Assembly (NCBI RefSeq): GCF_039908635.1
Contig: NZ_CP150918.1
Span: forward strand, 248,001-312,000
DNA: 64,000 nucleotides
Source: Pseudomonas purpurea
GTDB taxonomy: Bacteria; Pseudomonadota; Gammaproteobacteria; Pseudomonadales; Pseudomonadaceae
Direction: 5' to 3'
Numbering within the stretch: the first letter of the stretch is position 1; the number at the start of each line of letters is the position of its first letter. Below, one piece after another: positions 35,773 to 45,166 of this stretch. The position numbers and the translations under genes are program-made. The notes under the pieces are model-generated. The model was not told where the DNA came from. It made no database searches and worked only from the letters and a program-made list of their open reading frames with translations.

Positions 35773-37371
35773 CTAGTTACTGATCGCCAAAATGCTCGCC
35801 TGATACGAGCCGACAAACACATCGAAATCGCCGACTTCGTTCTGTTCCAGCTCAGCCTGTTGCGCCAGCGACGAGCGCGCCAACGCATCAAAGCGTGCCT
35901 GCTCTTCGGCCGCCAGCGGTTCGCTGCGGAAGAACTCGGCATGGGCCTGGCTCTGGCGCAGGGAGAACCGGGCGAAGCTTTCCTTGTGCTCGCTCATTGC
36001 GGCCAGCACCTGAGCGGAAGGGGTCAGGGACGAATCCTTGATCTTCGCCAGTTGTGCGTCGAGGGCTTTGCCGTGGGCATCACCGCCGTGGCTTTGATCC
36101 AGCAGCGCGGCCAGTGGGGCGATGTTTTCCAGCAGCTCGAAGGCCCACTCTTTCAGGTCGACCGCTTGGCCGTCCCGCTGCAATTGCAGGCCCGGACGGC
36201 GACCTTCCTTGACCACGCTGAGGAAGTTCGAGGTGGCGTTGCTGCAGGTGTTGGCGGTCAGCAACGGGCTCTCGTTAAGCGCGCAATACAGCAGGAACGC
36301 GTCGAGGAAACGTGCTTCAGGCAGGTCGATGCCCATTGGCATAAACGGATTGATGTCCAGCAGGCGTACTTCGACGTACTGAATCCCACGGGCCACCAGT
36401 GCCTGAATCGGCCGCTCGCCGGTGTAGGTCACGCGTTTGGGGCGGATGTTGGAGTAGTACTCGTTTTCGATCTGCAGGATGTTGGTGTTGAGCTGAACCC
36501 ACTCACCGTCCTTGTGCGTGCCGACTTCGACGTACGGCGCGTAAGGCGTGGCCACCGCTTTGCGCAGGCTGTCGGTGTAGCTGCTCAAATCGTTGTAGCA
36601 CGGCGTCAGCCCGGCTTGCGCGTTGCTCTGGTAACCCAGGTCGCTCATGCGCAGGCTGGTGGCGTACGGCAGGTACAGCGTGTCGGCGTCCAGTTGTTCC
36701 AACTGGTGGGCGCGGCCACGCAGGAACCCGGCATCCAGCGCAGGCGATGCGCCGAACAGGTACATCAGCAGCCAGCTGTAGCGGCGGAAGTTGCGGATCA
36801 GCGCGATGTAGGCCGAGGACTGATAGTCGCGGTCAGTACCGACAAAGCCTTCGGCTTCCTTGAGCAGCGGCCAGAGCTTTTCCGGCAGGGAAAAGTTGTA
36901 GTGAATCCCGGCAATGCACTGCATGGTCTTGCCGTAGCGCAGGGCCAGGCCCTTGCGGTAGACGTACTTGAGCTGACCGATGTTGGAGGTGCCGTAATAG
37001 GCAATCGGGATGTCTTCCTCGGCCGGCAACGGGCACGGCATCGATGGACTCCACAGGTACTCGTTGCCGAGTTTGCTGTAGGCGAAACGGTGAATGCTGT
37101 CCAGGCTCGCCAGTGTGTCTGCCGGGTCCGGCAGGGCAGGCGTGATGAACTCCAGCAGCGATTCGGAATAGTCGGTGGTGATCTGTTCGTTGGTCAGCGC
37201 GGCGCCCAGTGCTTCCGGATGCGGAGTCTGTGCCAGGCGACCCTCGCCGGTAACGCGCAGGCATTCGCGCTCGATGCCGTGCAGGCACTGCTCGAGCAGA
37301 GAGAGGTTAGCGCGCTCGCCGAGCAGAGCCAGGCGGCGGTTGAGAAGTTCGCTCAAGTTGGATTCCTTCAC
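35773..37371 (-). CDS. gshA: Glutamate-cysteine ligase
   Basis: First step of glutathione synthesis, joining glutamate and cysteine with ATP. It has 532 residues, the gamma-proteobacterial GshA type. The block [23 protein letters not shown] near residues 30-50 (seen as [10 protein letters not shown]) and [25 protein letters not shown] [17 protein letters not shown] are family hallmarks. The start may be a few codons downstream since relatives begin near SELLNRRL. It is on the same strand as tex and the thioesterase but separated by a strong hairpin. Confidence 0.95.
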   Translation of the reverse strand: MKESNLSELLNRRLALLGERANLSLLEQCLHGIERECLRVTGEGRLAQTPHPEALGAALTNEQITTDYSESLLEFITPALPDPADTLASLDSIHRFAYSKLGNEYLWSPSMPCPLPAEEDIPIAYYGTSNIGQLKYVYRKGLALRYGKTMQCIAGIHYNFSLPEKLWPLLKEAEGFVGTDRDYQSSAYIALIRNFRRYSWLLMYLFGASPALDAGFLRGRAHQLEQLDADTLYLPYATSLRMSDLGYQSNAQAGLTPCYNDLSSYTDSLRKAVATPYAPYVEVGTHKDGEWVQLNTNILQIENEYYSNIRPKRVTYTGERPIQALVARGIQYVEVRLLDINPFMPMGIDLPEARFLDAFLLYCALNESPLLTANTCSNATSNFLSVVKEGRRPGLQLQRDGQAVDLKEWAFELLENIAPLAALLDQSHGGDAHGKALDAQLAKIKDSSLTPSAQVLAAMSEHKESFARFSLRQSQAHAEFFRSEPLAAEEQARFDALARSSLAQQAELEQNEVGDFDVFVGSYQASILAISN

Positions 37372-37484
37372 GCGTCAGTCGCCCCAATATGGGGGTGGGC
37401 AAGACGGTCTACAAGGGTGAAGTTAAAACTGGCGTTTTCGCCTGGTTCTGGAGCCGGATAGGCCTAATGCCGGTCATTCAGAAA

Positions 37485-37532
37485 CTGCGAATCCTGTGGG
37501 AGCGAGCTTGCTCGCTCCCACAGGATTCGCAG
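37485..37532. terminator. Perfect 22-bp stem-loop (REP-type) after the tex-thioesterase operon
   Basis: A fully matched 22-base stem, CTGCGAATCCTGTGGGAGCG plus two bases, with a four-base loop CTTG. It holds REP-like TGGGAGCGAGC but extends eight bases beyond the usual unit. There is no U-run, so it is more likely an mRNA end stabiliser or Rho-related site than a classic terminator. Confidence 0.65.
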
Positions 37533-37564
37533 CGCCGAAATTAACTCAAATCGATGACTGCTAG

Positions 37565-37948
37565 CTACAGGACAGCGAACGTGCCTTGTGCTTTTGCGAC
37601 CAGTTTGTCGCCTTGCATCACATCCGCTTCAACCACCAGCGTGCGCCGGCCCGGGTGAATGACCCGCGCCGTGCACATCACCTCGCCGTCAGCGACGGCG
37701 CGGATGTAGTTGATCTTGCATTCGATCGTCGCGCTCTGCTGGTCGAAACCATGGGTGCTGGAGCAGGCCAGCCCCATGGCGATGTCCACCAGGCTGAAGA
37801 TCGCCCCGCCGTGCAGCTTGCCACCGCGATTACGCAGTTCAGGCTCAAGGGCCAGGGCGACGTGCGCCACCCCGGCCTCAAGACTGTGCAAACGGCAGCC
37901 GAGCAAGTGGAAAAACGCGCTTTCGATCAGCTCGGCCGGCACGTCCAT
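37565..37948 (-). CDS. PaaI family thioesterase (hotdog fold)
   Basis: A 127-residue single hotdog-domain acyl-CoA thioesterase. The block NRGGKLHGGAIFSLVDIAMG holds the catalytic HGG and the Asp of the family. Its ATG overlaps the tex stop by one base (TGATG), so it is coupled to tex. The same neighbour order is found in P. aeruginosa (PA5202 beside tex). The natural acyl-CoA is unknown. Confidence 0.88.
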   Translation of the reverse strand: MDVPAELIESAFFHLLGCRLHSLEAGVAHVALALEPELRNRGGKLHGGAIFSLVDIAMGLACSSTHGFDQQSATIECKINYIRAVADGEVMCTARVIHPGRRTLVVEADVMQGDKLVAKAQGTFAVL

Positions 37949-40272
37949 CAGCGTTTCTTCAACTGCTTGGCGTTGGCGAACAACGACGCCATGGCGTTGT
38001 TGCTCGGTGCAGCGGCGGTGGTTTCCTTGCGCGGTGCGGTGTTCGAAGGCTGACGCGGCGCCGAACCTGGGCGCGCGCCACGGGCACCGTCGATCTTCTC
38101 CCCCGGGGTGTCGCTCATGCGCATCGACAAACCGACGCGTTTGCGCGGGATGTCGACTTCCATGACCTTGACCTTGACCACATCGCCGGCCTTCACCGCT
38201 TCACGCGGGTCCTTGATGAACTTCTCGGAAAGTGCCGAGATATGCACCAAACCGTCCTGATGCACGCCGATATCGACGAAAGCACCGAAGTTGGTCACGT
38301 TGGTCACCACACCTTCGAGGATCATCCCCAACTGCAAGTCCTTGAGGTCTTCGACGCCGTCCTGGAACTCGGCGGTCTTGAACTCCGGACGCGGGTCGCG
38401 ACCCGGTTTTTCCAGCTCTTGCAGGATGTCGGTGACCGTCGGCAAGCCGAAAGTCTCGTCGGTGTACTTCTTCGGATCCAGACGCTTGAGGAAACTGGCG
38501 TCGCCGACCAGCGAACGGATATCACGGTCGGTTTCAGCGGCGATACGCTGCACCAGCGGATAGGCTTCCGGGTGAACCGCCGACGAGTCCAGCGGGTTAT
38601 CGCCGTTCATCACGCGCAAGAAACCGGCAGCCTGTTCGAAGGTTTTTTCGCCCAGACGTGCGACTTTCTTCAACGCTGCACGGGTTTTGAAGGCGCCGTG
38701 TTCGTCGCGGTGGGTCACGATGTTCTGCGCCAGGGTCGCGTTGAGGCCGGAGATACGGGCCAGCAGCGCCACGGACGCGGTGTTCACATCCACGCCGACG
38801 GCGTTTACGCAGTCTTCGACTACCGCGTCCAGGCCACGGGCCAGTTTCAGTTGCGACACGTCGTGCTGGTACTGACCGACGCCGATGGATTTCGGGTCGA
38901 TCTTCACCAGTTCGGCCAACGGATCTTGCAGGCGACGGGCAATCGACACCGCGCCACGGATCGACACGTCGAGGTCCGGGAATTCCTTGGAAGCCAGTTC
39001 CGAGGCCGAGTACACCGAAGCGCCGGCTTCGGAGACCATGACCTTGGTCATTTTCATGGCCGGGTATTTTTTGATCAGCTCGGCGGCGAGCTTGTCGGTT
39101 TCACGGCTGGCGGTGCCGTTGCCGATGGCGATCAGGTCCACCGAGTGCTTGGCGCACAGTGCGGCGAGCACGGCGAGGGTCTGGTCCCACTTGTTGTGGG
39201 GCACGTGCGGGTACACCGTGGCGTGGTCCAGCAGCTTGCCGGTGGAATCGACCACCGCGATCTTGCAGCCGGTGCGCAGGCCCGGGTCCAGGCCCAGGGT
39301 GGCACGCGGGCCGGCCGGGGCGGCCAGCAGCAAGTCGTGCAGGTTGTGGGCGAAGACGTTGATCGCCTCGGTCTCGGCGCCGTCACGCAGTTCGCCCAGC
39401 AGGTCGGTTTCCAGGTGGGTGTAGAGCTTGACCTTCCAGGTCCAGCGCACCACTTCACCGAGCCATTTGTCGGCCGGGCGGTTCTGGTTGGCGATGCCGA
39501 ATTGCTGACCGATCATGCCTTCGCACGGGTGCATGGTGCCCGGCAGTTCGTCGCCGACTTTCAGCGCGGAGCTGAGGATGCCTTCGTTGCGGCCACGGAA
39601 AATCGCAAGGGCGCGGTGCGACGGCATGCTTTTCAGAGGTTCGTCGTGTTCGAAGTAATCACGGAACTTGGCGCCTTCCTCTTCCTTGCCGGCGATCACG
39701 CGGGCACTCAGGGTGGCTTCCTGCTTCAGGTAGCTGCGCAGCTTGTCGAGCAGGCCGGCGTCTTCGGCGAAGCGTTCCATGAGGATGTATTTGGCGCCTT
39801 CGAGGGCAGCCTTGGTGTCTGCCACGCCTTTTTCGGCGTTGATGAAGCGTGCAGCTTCGGCGTCCGGGGCCAGCGAAGGGTCGTTGAACAGGCCGTCGGC
39901 CAGTTCACCGAGGCCGGCTTCCAGGGCGATCTGGCCCTTGGTGCGGCGCTTCTGTTTGTACGGCAGGTACAAGTCTTCGAGGCGGGTCTTGGTGTCGGCG
40001 AGCTTGATGTCGCGTTCCAGTTGAGGGGTCAGCTTGCCTTGCTCTTCGATGCTGGCAAGGATGCTGATGCGCCGTTCGTCGAGTTCTCGCAGGTAGCGCA
40101 GACGTTCTTCCAGATGACGCAACTGGATGTCATCGAGGCTGCCGGTCACTTCTTTCCGGTAGCGGGCGATGAAGGGCACCGTGGAGCCTTCATCGAGTAG
40201 CGCGACGGCCGCTTCGACCTGTTGTGGGCGTACACCGAGTTCCTCGGCGATGCGGCTGTTGATGCTGTCCAT
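37948..40272 (-). CDS. tex: Tex family transcription accessory / RNA-binding protein
   Basis: Nucleic-acid-binding protein of 774 residues from the ATG at 40272 ([20 protein letters not shown]). The frame is open 86 codons further but crosses the promoter. Order: helical N-terminal domain, YqgF-like domain around [18 protein letters not shown] (about residue 330), helix-hairpin-helix region near 500-560, and an S1 RNA-binding domain around [20 protein letters not shown] (about 655). The Arg/Pro/Ala-rich tail is low complexity. Tex affects toxin and transcription control in Bordetella and Pseudomonas. Confidence 0.94.
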   Translation of the reverse strand: MDSINSRIAEELGVRPQQVEAAVALLDEGSTVPFIARYRKEVTGSLDDIQLRHLEERLRYLRELDERRISILASIEEQGKLTPQLERDIKLADTKTRLEDLYLPYKQKRRTKGQIALEAGLGELADGLFNDPSLAPDAEAARFINAEKGVADTKAALEGAKYILMERFAEDAGLLDKLRSYLKQEATLSARVIAGKEEEGAKFRDYFEHDEPLKSMPSHRALAIFRGRNEGILSSALKVGDELPGTMHPCEGMIGQQFGIANQNRPADKWLGEVVRWTWKVKLYTHLETDLLGELRDGAETEAINVFAHNLHDLLLAAPAGPRATLGLDPGLRTGCKIAVVDSTGKLLDHATVYPHVPHNKWDQTLAVLAALCAKHSVDLIAIGNGTASRETDKLAAELIKKYPAMKMTKVMVSEAGASVYSASELASKEFPDLDVSIRGAVSIARRLQDPLAELVKIDPKSIGVGQYQHDVSQLKLARGLDAVVEDCVNAVGVDVNTASVALLARISGLNATLAQNIVTHRDEHGAFKTRAALKKVARLGEKTFEQAAGFLRVMNGDNPLDSSAVHPEAYPLVQRIAAETDRDIRSLVGDASFLKRLDPKKYTDETFGLPTVTDILQELEKPGRDPRPEFKTAEFQDGVEDLKDLQLGMILEGVVTNVTNFGAFVDIGVHQDGLVHISALSEKFIKDPREAVKAGDVVKVKVMEVDIPRKRVGLSMRMSDTPGEKIDGARGARPGSAPRQPSNTAPRKETTAAAPSNNAMASLFANAKQLKKR

Positions 40273-40632
40273 AAAACCACCTGACAAATTGTGAAAGCAG
40301 GCTCGCGGGCGCAGGAATAGGGCCCTGCGAGTCTGGTTGAGCGGCCTGGCCTGCGCCGCTACCTGGGTCAAAAGGCTTCCCATTGACCCGTGGAATCGAA
40401 AAATTACTGCCAGGCGATGAAAAATAAAAAGCCGCCACTGACAATAACGATCAGACGTTGCCCGACACAAAAGGCCGCGCATTATACCCGCCGATCTGCC
40501 CGATGGGGGCATTGCGACCTGTAGGCACAATGGCCGGATTACTGGCCACAGAGGAAAAATCTGCTAACAATGCACACGGTGCGTATAACGGCAGCTACGC
40601 CATAATGCGCGCCGAGATCAAAGGAGCATCCA
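40273..40632. promoter_or_regulatory. Divergent promoter region of tex and ompR
   Basis: A minus-strand TATAAT (40486-40481, in GGGTATAATGCG) is a good -10 for tex, giving a leader of about 200 bases. On the plus strand CATAAT (40601-40606) is a likely -10 for ompR, with AAGGAG at 40621 before the ATG. The -35 boxes are not obvious. No ORF is seen here. Confidence 0.5.
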
Positions 40633-41373
40633 ATGAGCAGCACTGCACAAACTGCTGAAGGCGAAAAAATTCTTATCGTTGACGACGATCCAGGGCTCAG
40701 CAGCCTGCTGGAACGTTTTTTCGTCAGCAAGGGCTTCCGCGCTCGCGCGGTGCCGAATGTCGAGCAAATGGACCGTTTGCTGGCGCGTGAAGTCTTCAAC
40801 CTGGTCGTCCTCGACCTGATGCTGCCCGGTGAAGACGGTTTGTCCGCCTGCCGCCGTCTGCGTGCGTCGAACAACCAGATCCCGATCATCATGCTCACCG
40901 CCAAGGGCGACGAGCTGAGCCGTATCAAGGGTCTGGAGCTGGGCGCCGACGATTACCTGTCCAAGCCGTTCAACCCGGACGAGTTGATGGCGCGAGTCAA
41001 AGCGGTCCTGCGTCGCCAGGCGGCACCGGTGCCGGGCGCGCCGGGCAGCGAAGACGAAAGCGTGACCTTCGGTGACTACGAGCTGTCGCTGGCCACCCGC
41101 GAACTCAAGCGCGGCGACGAAGTGCACATGCTCACCACCGGTGAGTTTGCGGTGCTCAAGGCGCTGGTCATGAACGCCCGTCAACCGCTGACCCGCGACA
41201 AGCTGATGAACCTGGCCCGTGGCCGCGAGTGGGATGCCCTGGAGCGTTCCATCGACGTGCAGATTTCCCGTCTGCGCCGGATGATCGAGCCTGATCCTTC
41301 GAAGCCGCGCTACATCCAGACCGTTTGGGGTGTGGGTTACGTGTTCGTGCCGGACGGCGCCGCAACCAAGTAA
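40633..41373 (+). CDS. ompR: Response regulator OmpR (AmgR-type)
   Basis: OmpR-family regulator of 246 residues. Receiver domain: acidic Asp17-19, phosphoacceptor Asp61 (VVLDLMLPGEDG), Thr89 and Lys111 (SKPF). The C-terminal winged helix covers about 150-240 (RDKLMNLARGREWDALERSI, VWGVGYVFVP). In P. aeruginosa the orthologue at this locus is AmgR, which controls the response to membrane stress from misfolded proteins and aminoglycosides. The ATG has a good AAGGAG at six bases. The kinase gene follows after 117 bases. Confidence 0.94.
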   Translation: MSSTAQTAEGEKILIVDDDPGLSSLLERFFVSKGFRARAVPNVEQMDRLLAREVFNLVVLDLMLPGEDGLSACRRLRASNNQIPIIMLTAKGDELSRIKGLELGADDYLSKPFNPDELMARVKAVLRRQAAPVPGAPGSEDESVTFGDYELSLATRELKRGDEVHMLTTGEFAVLKALVMNARQPLTRDKLMNLARGREWDALERSIDVQISRLRRMIEPDPSKPRYIQTVWGVGYVFVPDGAATK

Positions 41374-41390
41374 CCGGTGATTTGTAGGAG

Positions 41391-41475
41391 CGGGTCAACC
41401 GGGCGGGCGTCGCCTGACGGCGTCCGGTTGATTCGCGATCCGCAATTCTGCGAGCCTCGCTCGCTCCTGCAAAGT
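41391..41475. repeat. Imperfect inverted repeat (REP-like) between ompR and envZ
   Basis: TGTAGGAGCG and CGCTCCTGCA arms with internal GTCAACCGG and CCGGTTGA inverted parts. It separates two genes of one regulatory pair, so it could lower kinase expression relative to the regulator. Confidence 0.7.
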
Positions 41476-41490
41476 GTGTAGCTGTCGTCT

Positions 41491-42804
41491 ATGAAAACCC
41501 CCGTGTGGTTCCCCCAGAGTTTCTTCTCGCGCACCCTCTGGCTGGTGCTGATCGTCGTGCTGTTCTCCAAGGCGCTGACCCTGGTTTATCTGTTGATGAA
41601 CGAGGACGTGCTGGTGGACCGCCAGTACAGCCACGGTGTCGCCCTGACGTTGCGCGCCTATTGGGCGGCCGATGAGGTCAACCGCGAGAAGATCGCCGAT
41701 GCCGCGACCCTGATCCGCGTGGTCGGTGCCGGTGTGCCCGAGGGCGAACAACACTGGCCGTACAGCGAAATCTACCAACGCCAGATGCAGGCCGAACTGG
41801 GCGCCGACACGGAAGTGCGATTACGCATGCATTCCCCGCCGGCGCTTTGGGTTCGGGCGCCGAGCCTGGGCGACGGCTGGCTGAAAGTGCCGTTGTACCC
41901 GCATCCGTTGCGCGGCCAGAAAATCTGGAACGTGCTTGGCTGGTTCCTCGCCATCGGGCTGCTGTCCACGGCGTCGGCCTGGATCTTCGTCAGCCAGCTC
42001 AACCAGCCTTTGAAGCGCTTGGTCTATGCCGCACGGCAACTGGGCCAGGGCCGCAGCGTGCGGCTGCCGATCAGCGACACGCCCAGCGAGATGGCCGAGG
42101 TGTATCGCGCCTTCAACCAGATGGCCGAGGACGTCGAACAGGCCGGACGCGAGCGCGAGTTGATGCTGGCCGGGGTGTCCCATGATTTGCGTACACCGCT
42201 GACGCGGTTGCGGCTGTCGCTGGAGCTGATGGGCAACCACAGTGATTTGAGCGACGACATGGTGCGTGACATCGAAGACATGGACGCGATTCTCGACCAG
42301 TTCCTGGCGTTCATCCGCGATGGTCGGGACGAGTCGGTGGAAGAAGTCGACCTGAGTGATCTGGTGCGTGAAGTGGCAGCGCCTTACAACCAGAACGAAG
42401 AACGGGTGCGTTTGCGCCTGGAGCCGATCCAGCCGTTCCCGTTGCGTCGGGTATCGATGAAGCGCCTGCTGAACAACCTGATCGGCAACGCCTTGCATCA
42501 CGCCGGCAACGGCGTCGAAGTGGCGGCGTATGTCTCGGGGGATGTCAGTGCGCCGTACGTGGTGCTGAGCGTCATGGACCGTGGCGCCGGGATCGATCCG
42601 TCGGAGCTGGAGGCGATCTTCAACCCCTTCACCCGTGGCGACCGTGCGCGCGGCGGCAAGGGCACCGGGCTAGGCCTGGCCATCGTCAAGCGGATTGCGT
42701 CGATGCATGGCGGCAATGTCGAACTGCGCAACCGCACCGGTGGTGGTCTGGAAGCGCGGGTGCGGTTGCCGCTTGGGTTGATGTTGCCTAGAGACGCGGT
42801 CTAA
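41491..42804 (+). CDS. envZ: Sensor histidine kinase EnvZ (AmgS-type)
   Basis: Inner-membrane histidine kinase of 437 residues. TM1 is about 13-36 and TM2 about 147-169, with a periplasmic sensor of 110 residues between. HAMP follows to about 222, the dimerisation/phosphotransfer helix holds His231 in GVSHDLRTPLTRLRLS, and the ATPase domain has N, G1 (DRGAGID) and G2 (GKGTGLGLAIV) boxes. It phosphorylates the OmpR/AmgR encoded upstream. AmgS senses membrane stress and is a known contributor to aminoglycoside tolerance. Confidence 0.94.
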   Translation: MKTPVWFPQSFFSRTLWLVLIVVLFSKALTLVYLLMNEDVLVDRQYSHGVALTLRAYWAADEVNREKIADAATLIRVVGAGVPEGEQHWPYSEIYQRQMQAELGADTEVRLRMHSPPALWVRAPSLGDGWLKVPLYPHPLRGQKIWNVLGWFLAIGLLSTASAWIFVSQLNQPLKRLVYAARQLGQGRSVRLPISDTPSEMAEVYRAFNQMAEDVEQAGRERELMLAGVSHDLRTPLTRLRLSLELMGNHSDLSDDMVRDIEDMDAILDQFLAFIRDGRDESVEEVDLSDLVREVAAPYNQNEERVRLRLEPIQPFPLRRVSMKRLLNNLIGNALHHAGNGVEVAAYVSGDVSAPYVVLSVMDRGAGIDPSELEAIFNPFTRGDRARGGKGTGLGLAIVKRIASMHGGNVELRNRTGGGLEARVRLPLGLMLPRDAV

Positions 42805-42816
42805 CCGCCGCACATA

Positions 42817-42958
42817 ACCCCTGTGGCGAGGGAGCTTGCTCCCGCTGGAGGCCGAAGGACTCCCAATTCCGACAGCCGCGTTCTTGCAGATAAAACACGG
42901 TTGCCGGGTTTGCGGCGGCTGCGCAGCCGAGCGGGAGCAAGCGCCCTCGCCACAGGGG
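42817..42958. repeat. REP doublet
   Basis: Arms CCCCTGTGGCGAGGGAGCTT and GCAAGCGCCCTCGCCACAGG, with GAGGCCGAAGGACTCCCAAT as in 35629-35762. It lies between the convergent envZ and rimK. Confidence 0.85.
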
Positions 42959-42971
42959 AGCGGAGTGAGCC

Positions 42972-43877
42972 TTAACCCTTGCCCTTGGTTCGAGTCATGT
43001 TCGGCCCGCCGTTCTTCTCCAGGTGCTCGATGATGATCCCCGCCACGTTCTTGCCCGTGGTGGTCTCGATGCCTTCCAGCCCCGGCGACGAGTTCACTTC
43101 CATCACCAGCGGCCCGTGGTTGGAGCGCAGGATATCCACGCCCGCCACCGCCAACCCCATGACCTTGGCCGCACGCAACGCGGTCATGCGTTCTTCCGGG
43201 GTGATCTTGATCAGGCTGGCGCTGCCGCCGCGGTGCAGGTTGGAACGGAACTCGCCAGGCTTGGCCTGACGCTTCATGGCGGCAATCACCTTGTCGCCGA
43301 CCACGAAGCAGCGGATGTCTGCGCCACCAGCTTCCTTGATGTATTCCTGCACCATGATGTTCTGCTTGAGGCCCATGAACGCCTCGATCACCGATTCTGC
43401 CGCCGTCGCCGTTTCACACAGCACCACGCCAATGCCCTGGGTGCCTTCCAGCACCTTGATCACCAGCGGAGCGCCGTTGACCATGTCGATCAGGTCGGGA
43501 ATGTCATCCGGCGAGTGAGCAAAACCGGTGACCGGCAAGCCGATACCGCGACGCGAGAGCAGTTGCAGCGAGCGCAGCTTGTCCCGCGAGCGGGCGATGG
43601 CCACCGACTCGTTGAGCGGGAACACGCCCATCATTTCGAACTGGCGCAACACCGCGCAGCCATAAAACGTCACCGAAGCGCCAATTCGCGGGATCACCGC
43701 ATCAAAGCCTTCCAGTGGCTTGCCGCGGTAGTGGATCTGCGGCTTGTGGCTGGCAATGTTCATGTAGGCACGCAGGGTGTCGATCACCACCATTTCATGG
43801 CCACGCTCGGTGCCGGCCTCAACCAGACGACGAGTGGAATACAGACGCGGGTTTCGCGACAGCACAGCGATCTTCAT
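42972..43877 (-). CDS. rimK: Ribosomal protein S6 glutamate ligase
   Basis: ATP-grasp ligase of 301 residues that adds glutamates to the C-terminus of ribosomal protein S6. The ATP-grasp core covers about 95-290, with [33 protein letters not shown], and the metal-binding [17 protein letters not shown]. The start overlaps rimB by four bases (ATGA). In P. fluorescens RimK action changes ribosome function and root colonisation and is linked to cyclic-di-GMP. A REP follows. Confidence 0.94.
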   Translation of the reverse strand: MKIAVLSRNPRLYSTRRLVEAGTERGHEMVVIDTLRAYMNIASHKPQIHYRGKPLEGFDAVIPRIGASVTFYGCAVLRQFEMMGVFPLNESVAIARSRDKLRSLQLLSRRGIGLPVTGFAHSPDDIPDLIDMVNGAPLVIKVLEGTQGIGVVLCETATAAESVIEAFMGLKQNIMVQEYIKEAGGADIRCFVVGDKVIAAMKRQAKPGEFRSNLHRGGSASLIKITPEERMTALRAAKVMGLAVAGVDILRSNHGPLVMEVNSSPGLEGIETTTGKNVAGIIIEHLEKNGGPNMTRTKGKG

Positions 43878-44356
43878 GCAACACCTGTGGCAGAGGTAGT
43901 GGACACCGGGAACACCGGCTTGTCTTGAACGTATTTAATGCCCGGATTGACTACCAACTGGCCGTCGATCAGGGCTTTGGAACCGAGTAACAGGCGATAA
44001 CGCATGGACTTGCGGCAGGCGAGGGTGAATTCGACCCGCCAGACCCGATCGCCGAGCGCCAGGGTGGTGCTGATCACGTAGCGCACCTGCGCGTGGCCAT
44101 TGGAGCTTTTAATGGTTTTCATCGTCACCAGCGGTGCTTCACAGCGCCGGTGACGCAGTTGCACGACCGTGCCCAGGTGCGCGTTGAAGCGCACCCACGT
44201 TTCCCCGTCGCGCTCGAACGGCTCGATCTCGGTGGCGTGCAGGCTGGAAGTGCTGGCACCGGTGTCGATCTTCGCCCGCAGGCCCGCGACTCCCAAATCA
44301 GGGAGCGCCACCCACTCGCGCAGACCCACGACGGTCAAATGGTCAAATGTCTTCAA
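43874..44356 (-). CDS. rimB: Retropepsin-like aspartic protease RimB
   Basis: A 160-residue retropepsin-type protein (often called ATP-dependent zinc protease). The active-site motif DTGAS is at residues 31-35 ([14 protein letters not shown]). The start codon is TTG at 44356, since the next methionine is past the active site. In P. fluorescens RimB acts with RimK on ribosomal protein S6. It overlaps rimK by four bases. Immediately upstream, an open frame without a start ends in a TGA that overlaps the TTG. Confidence 0.88.
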   Translation of the reverse strand: MKTFDHLTVVGLREWVALPDLGVAGLRAKIDTGASTSSLHATEIEPFERDGETWVRFNAHLGTVVQLRHRRCEAPLVTMKTIKSSNGHAQVRYVISTTLALGDRVWRVEFTLACRKSMRYRLLLGSKALIDGQLVVNPGIKYVQDKPVFPVSTTSATGVA

Positions 44357-44576
44357 AAGTGCTCAACCGGTGAGAAACCCGCTCGCGCCGCGAAGCGGCC
44401 GAATTCGCGGTATTCACGCAGAATAGTGGTTAAAAGGCGACAGATATCTACAGCCTGGATTTCTGGCTCTTGAGTCGGGCTCCAAAGCGTTGCGCATTGT
44501 AAGCGCAGACGCTGAAATTCAGGGCACGACAGAAACGGTAGTACAGTTCACAAATATTTCAGATTGAGGAAAACCC

Positions 44577-44984
44577 ATGGCACAAAAACAGGAAGAGGAC
44601 GACAAGGTCCGTCTCGATAAGTGGTTGTGGGCGGCGCGCTTTTACAAAACCCGTGCGCTGGCCAAAGCGGCGATCGAAAGCGGAAAAGTGCATTGTCGAG
44701 GTGAGCGCTGCAAGCCTGGCAAGGAACCGAGGGTTGGCGACGAGTTGCAGATTCGCGCCGGATTTGATGAGCGCACCGTGGTGGTCCAGGCGCTATCGAT
44801 TGTCCGCCGTGGCGCCCCCGAAGCCCAGGCGTTGTACGCCGAGACCGAAGCCAGCATCGCCAAGCGCGAAAACGCGGCGGCCCAGCGCAAGGCGGGCGCC
44901 TTGGGCGTGAGCACCGATGGCAAACCGAGCAAGAAACAGCGTCGGGACCTGTTCAAGTTTCGTGGCAGCAGCAACGACGAGTAG
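44577..44984 (+). CDS. hslR: Heat-shock RNA-binding protein Hsp15
   Basis: S4-domain protein of 135 residues that binds stalled 50S subunits with nascent chain. The S4 fold spans about 10-60 (VRLDKWLWAARFYKTRALAK), followed by a Lys/Arg/Ala-rich tail that ends GKPSKKQRRDLFKF. A GAGGAAA lies before the ATG. In E. coli hslR and hslO are paired; here a PAP2 gene on the opposite strand lies between them, as in P. aeruginosa. Confidence 0.92.
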   Translation: MAQKQEEDDKVRLDKWLWAARFYKTRALAKAAIESGKVHCRGERCKPGKEPRVGDELQIRAGFDERTVVVQALSIVRRGAPEAQALYAETEASIAKRENAAAQRKAGALGVSTDGKPSKKQRRDLFKFRGSSNDE

Positions 44985-44999
44985 TCGGTGCCGGAAACA

Positions 45000-45153
45000 A
45001 TTGTGGCGAGGGAGCTTGCTCCCGCTGGCGGCCGAAGGACGCCCTATTCAGTCGATCATGTTTTTCAAGACACAATAATGATTGACTGGTTTGGCGGCTG
45101 CTGCGCAGCCGAGCGGGACGGTGCGGCGTTCCTGCAAGCGCCCTCGCCACAGG
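45000..45153. repeat. REP doublet with inserted variant loop
   Basis: Left arm TTGTGGCGAGGGAGCTTGCT is normal; the right arm holds CGGTGCGGCGTTCC (45119-45132), the reverse complement of the insert seen at 22921-22934, between GAGCGGGA and GCAAGCGCCC. Convergent hslR and PAP2 genes flank it. Confidence 0.85.
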
Positions 45154-45166
45154 ATTGAGTAAGGCT

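Noticed and set aside
40273..40632. Possible sRNA gene in the tex-ompR gap
   Set aside because: Promoter-like -10 boxes are seen but no independent terminator hairpin with a U-run, so a leader and promoters explain it.
2658..45153. Regular repeats as a possible CRISPR array
   Set aside because: The repeats are dispersed REP hairpins in single gaps, not regularly spaced repeats with unique spacers, and no cas genes are present.
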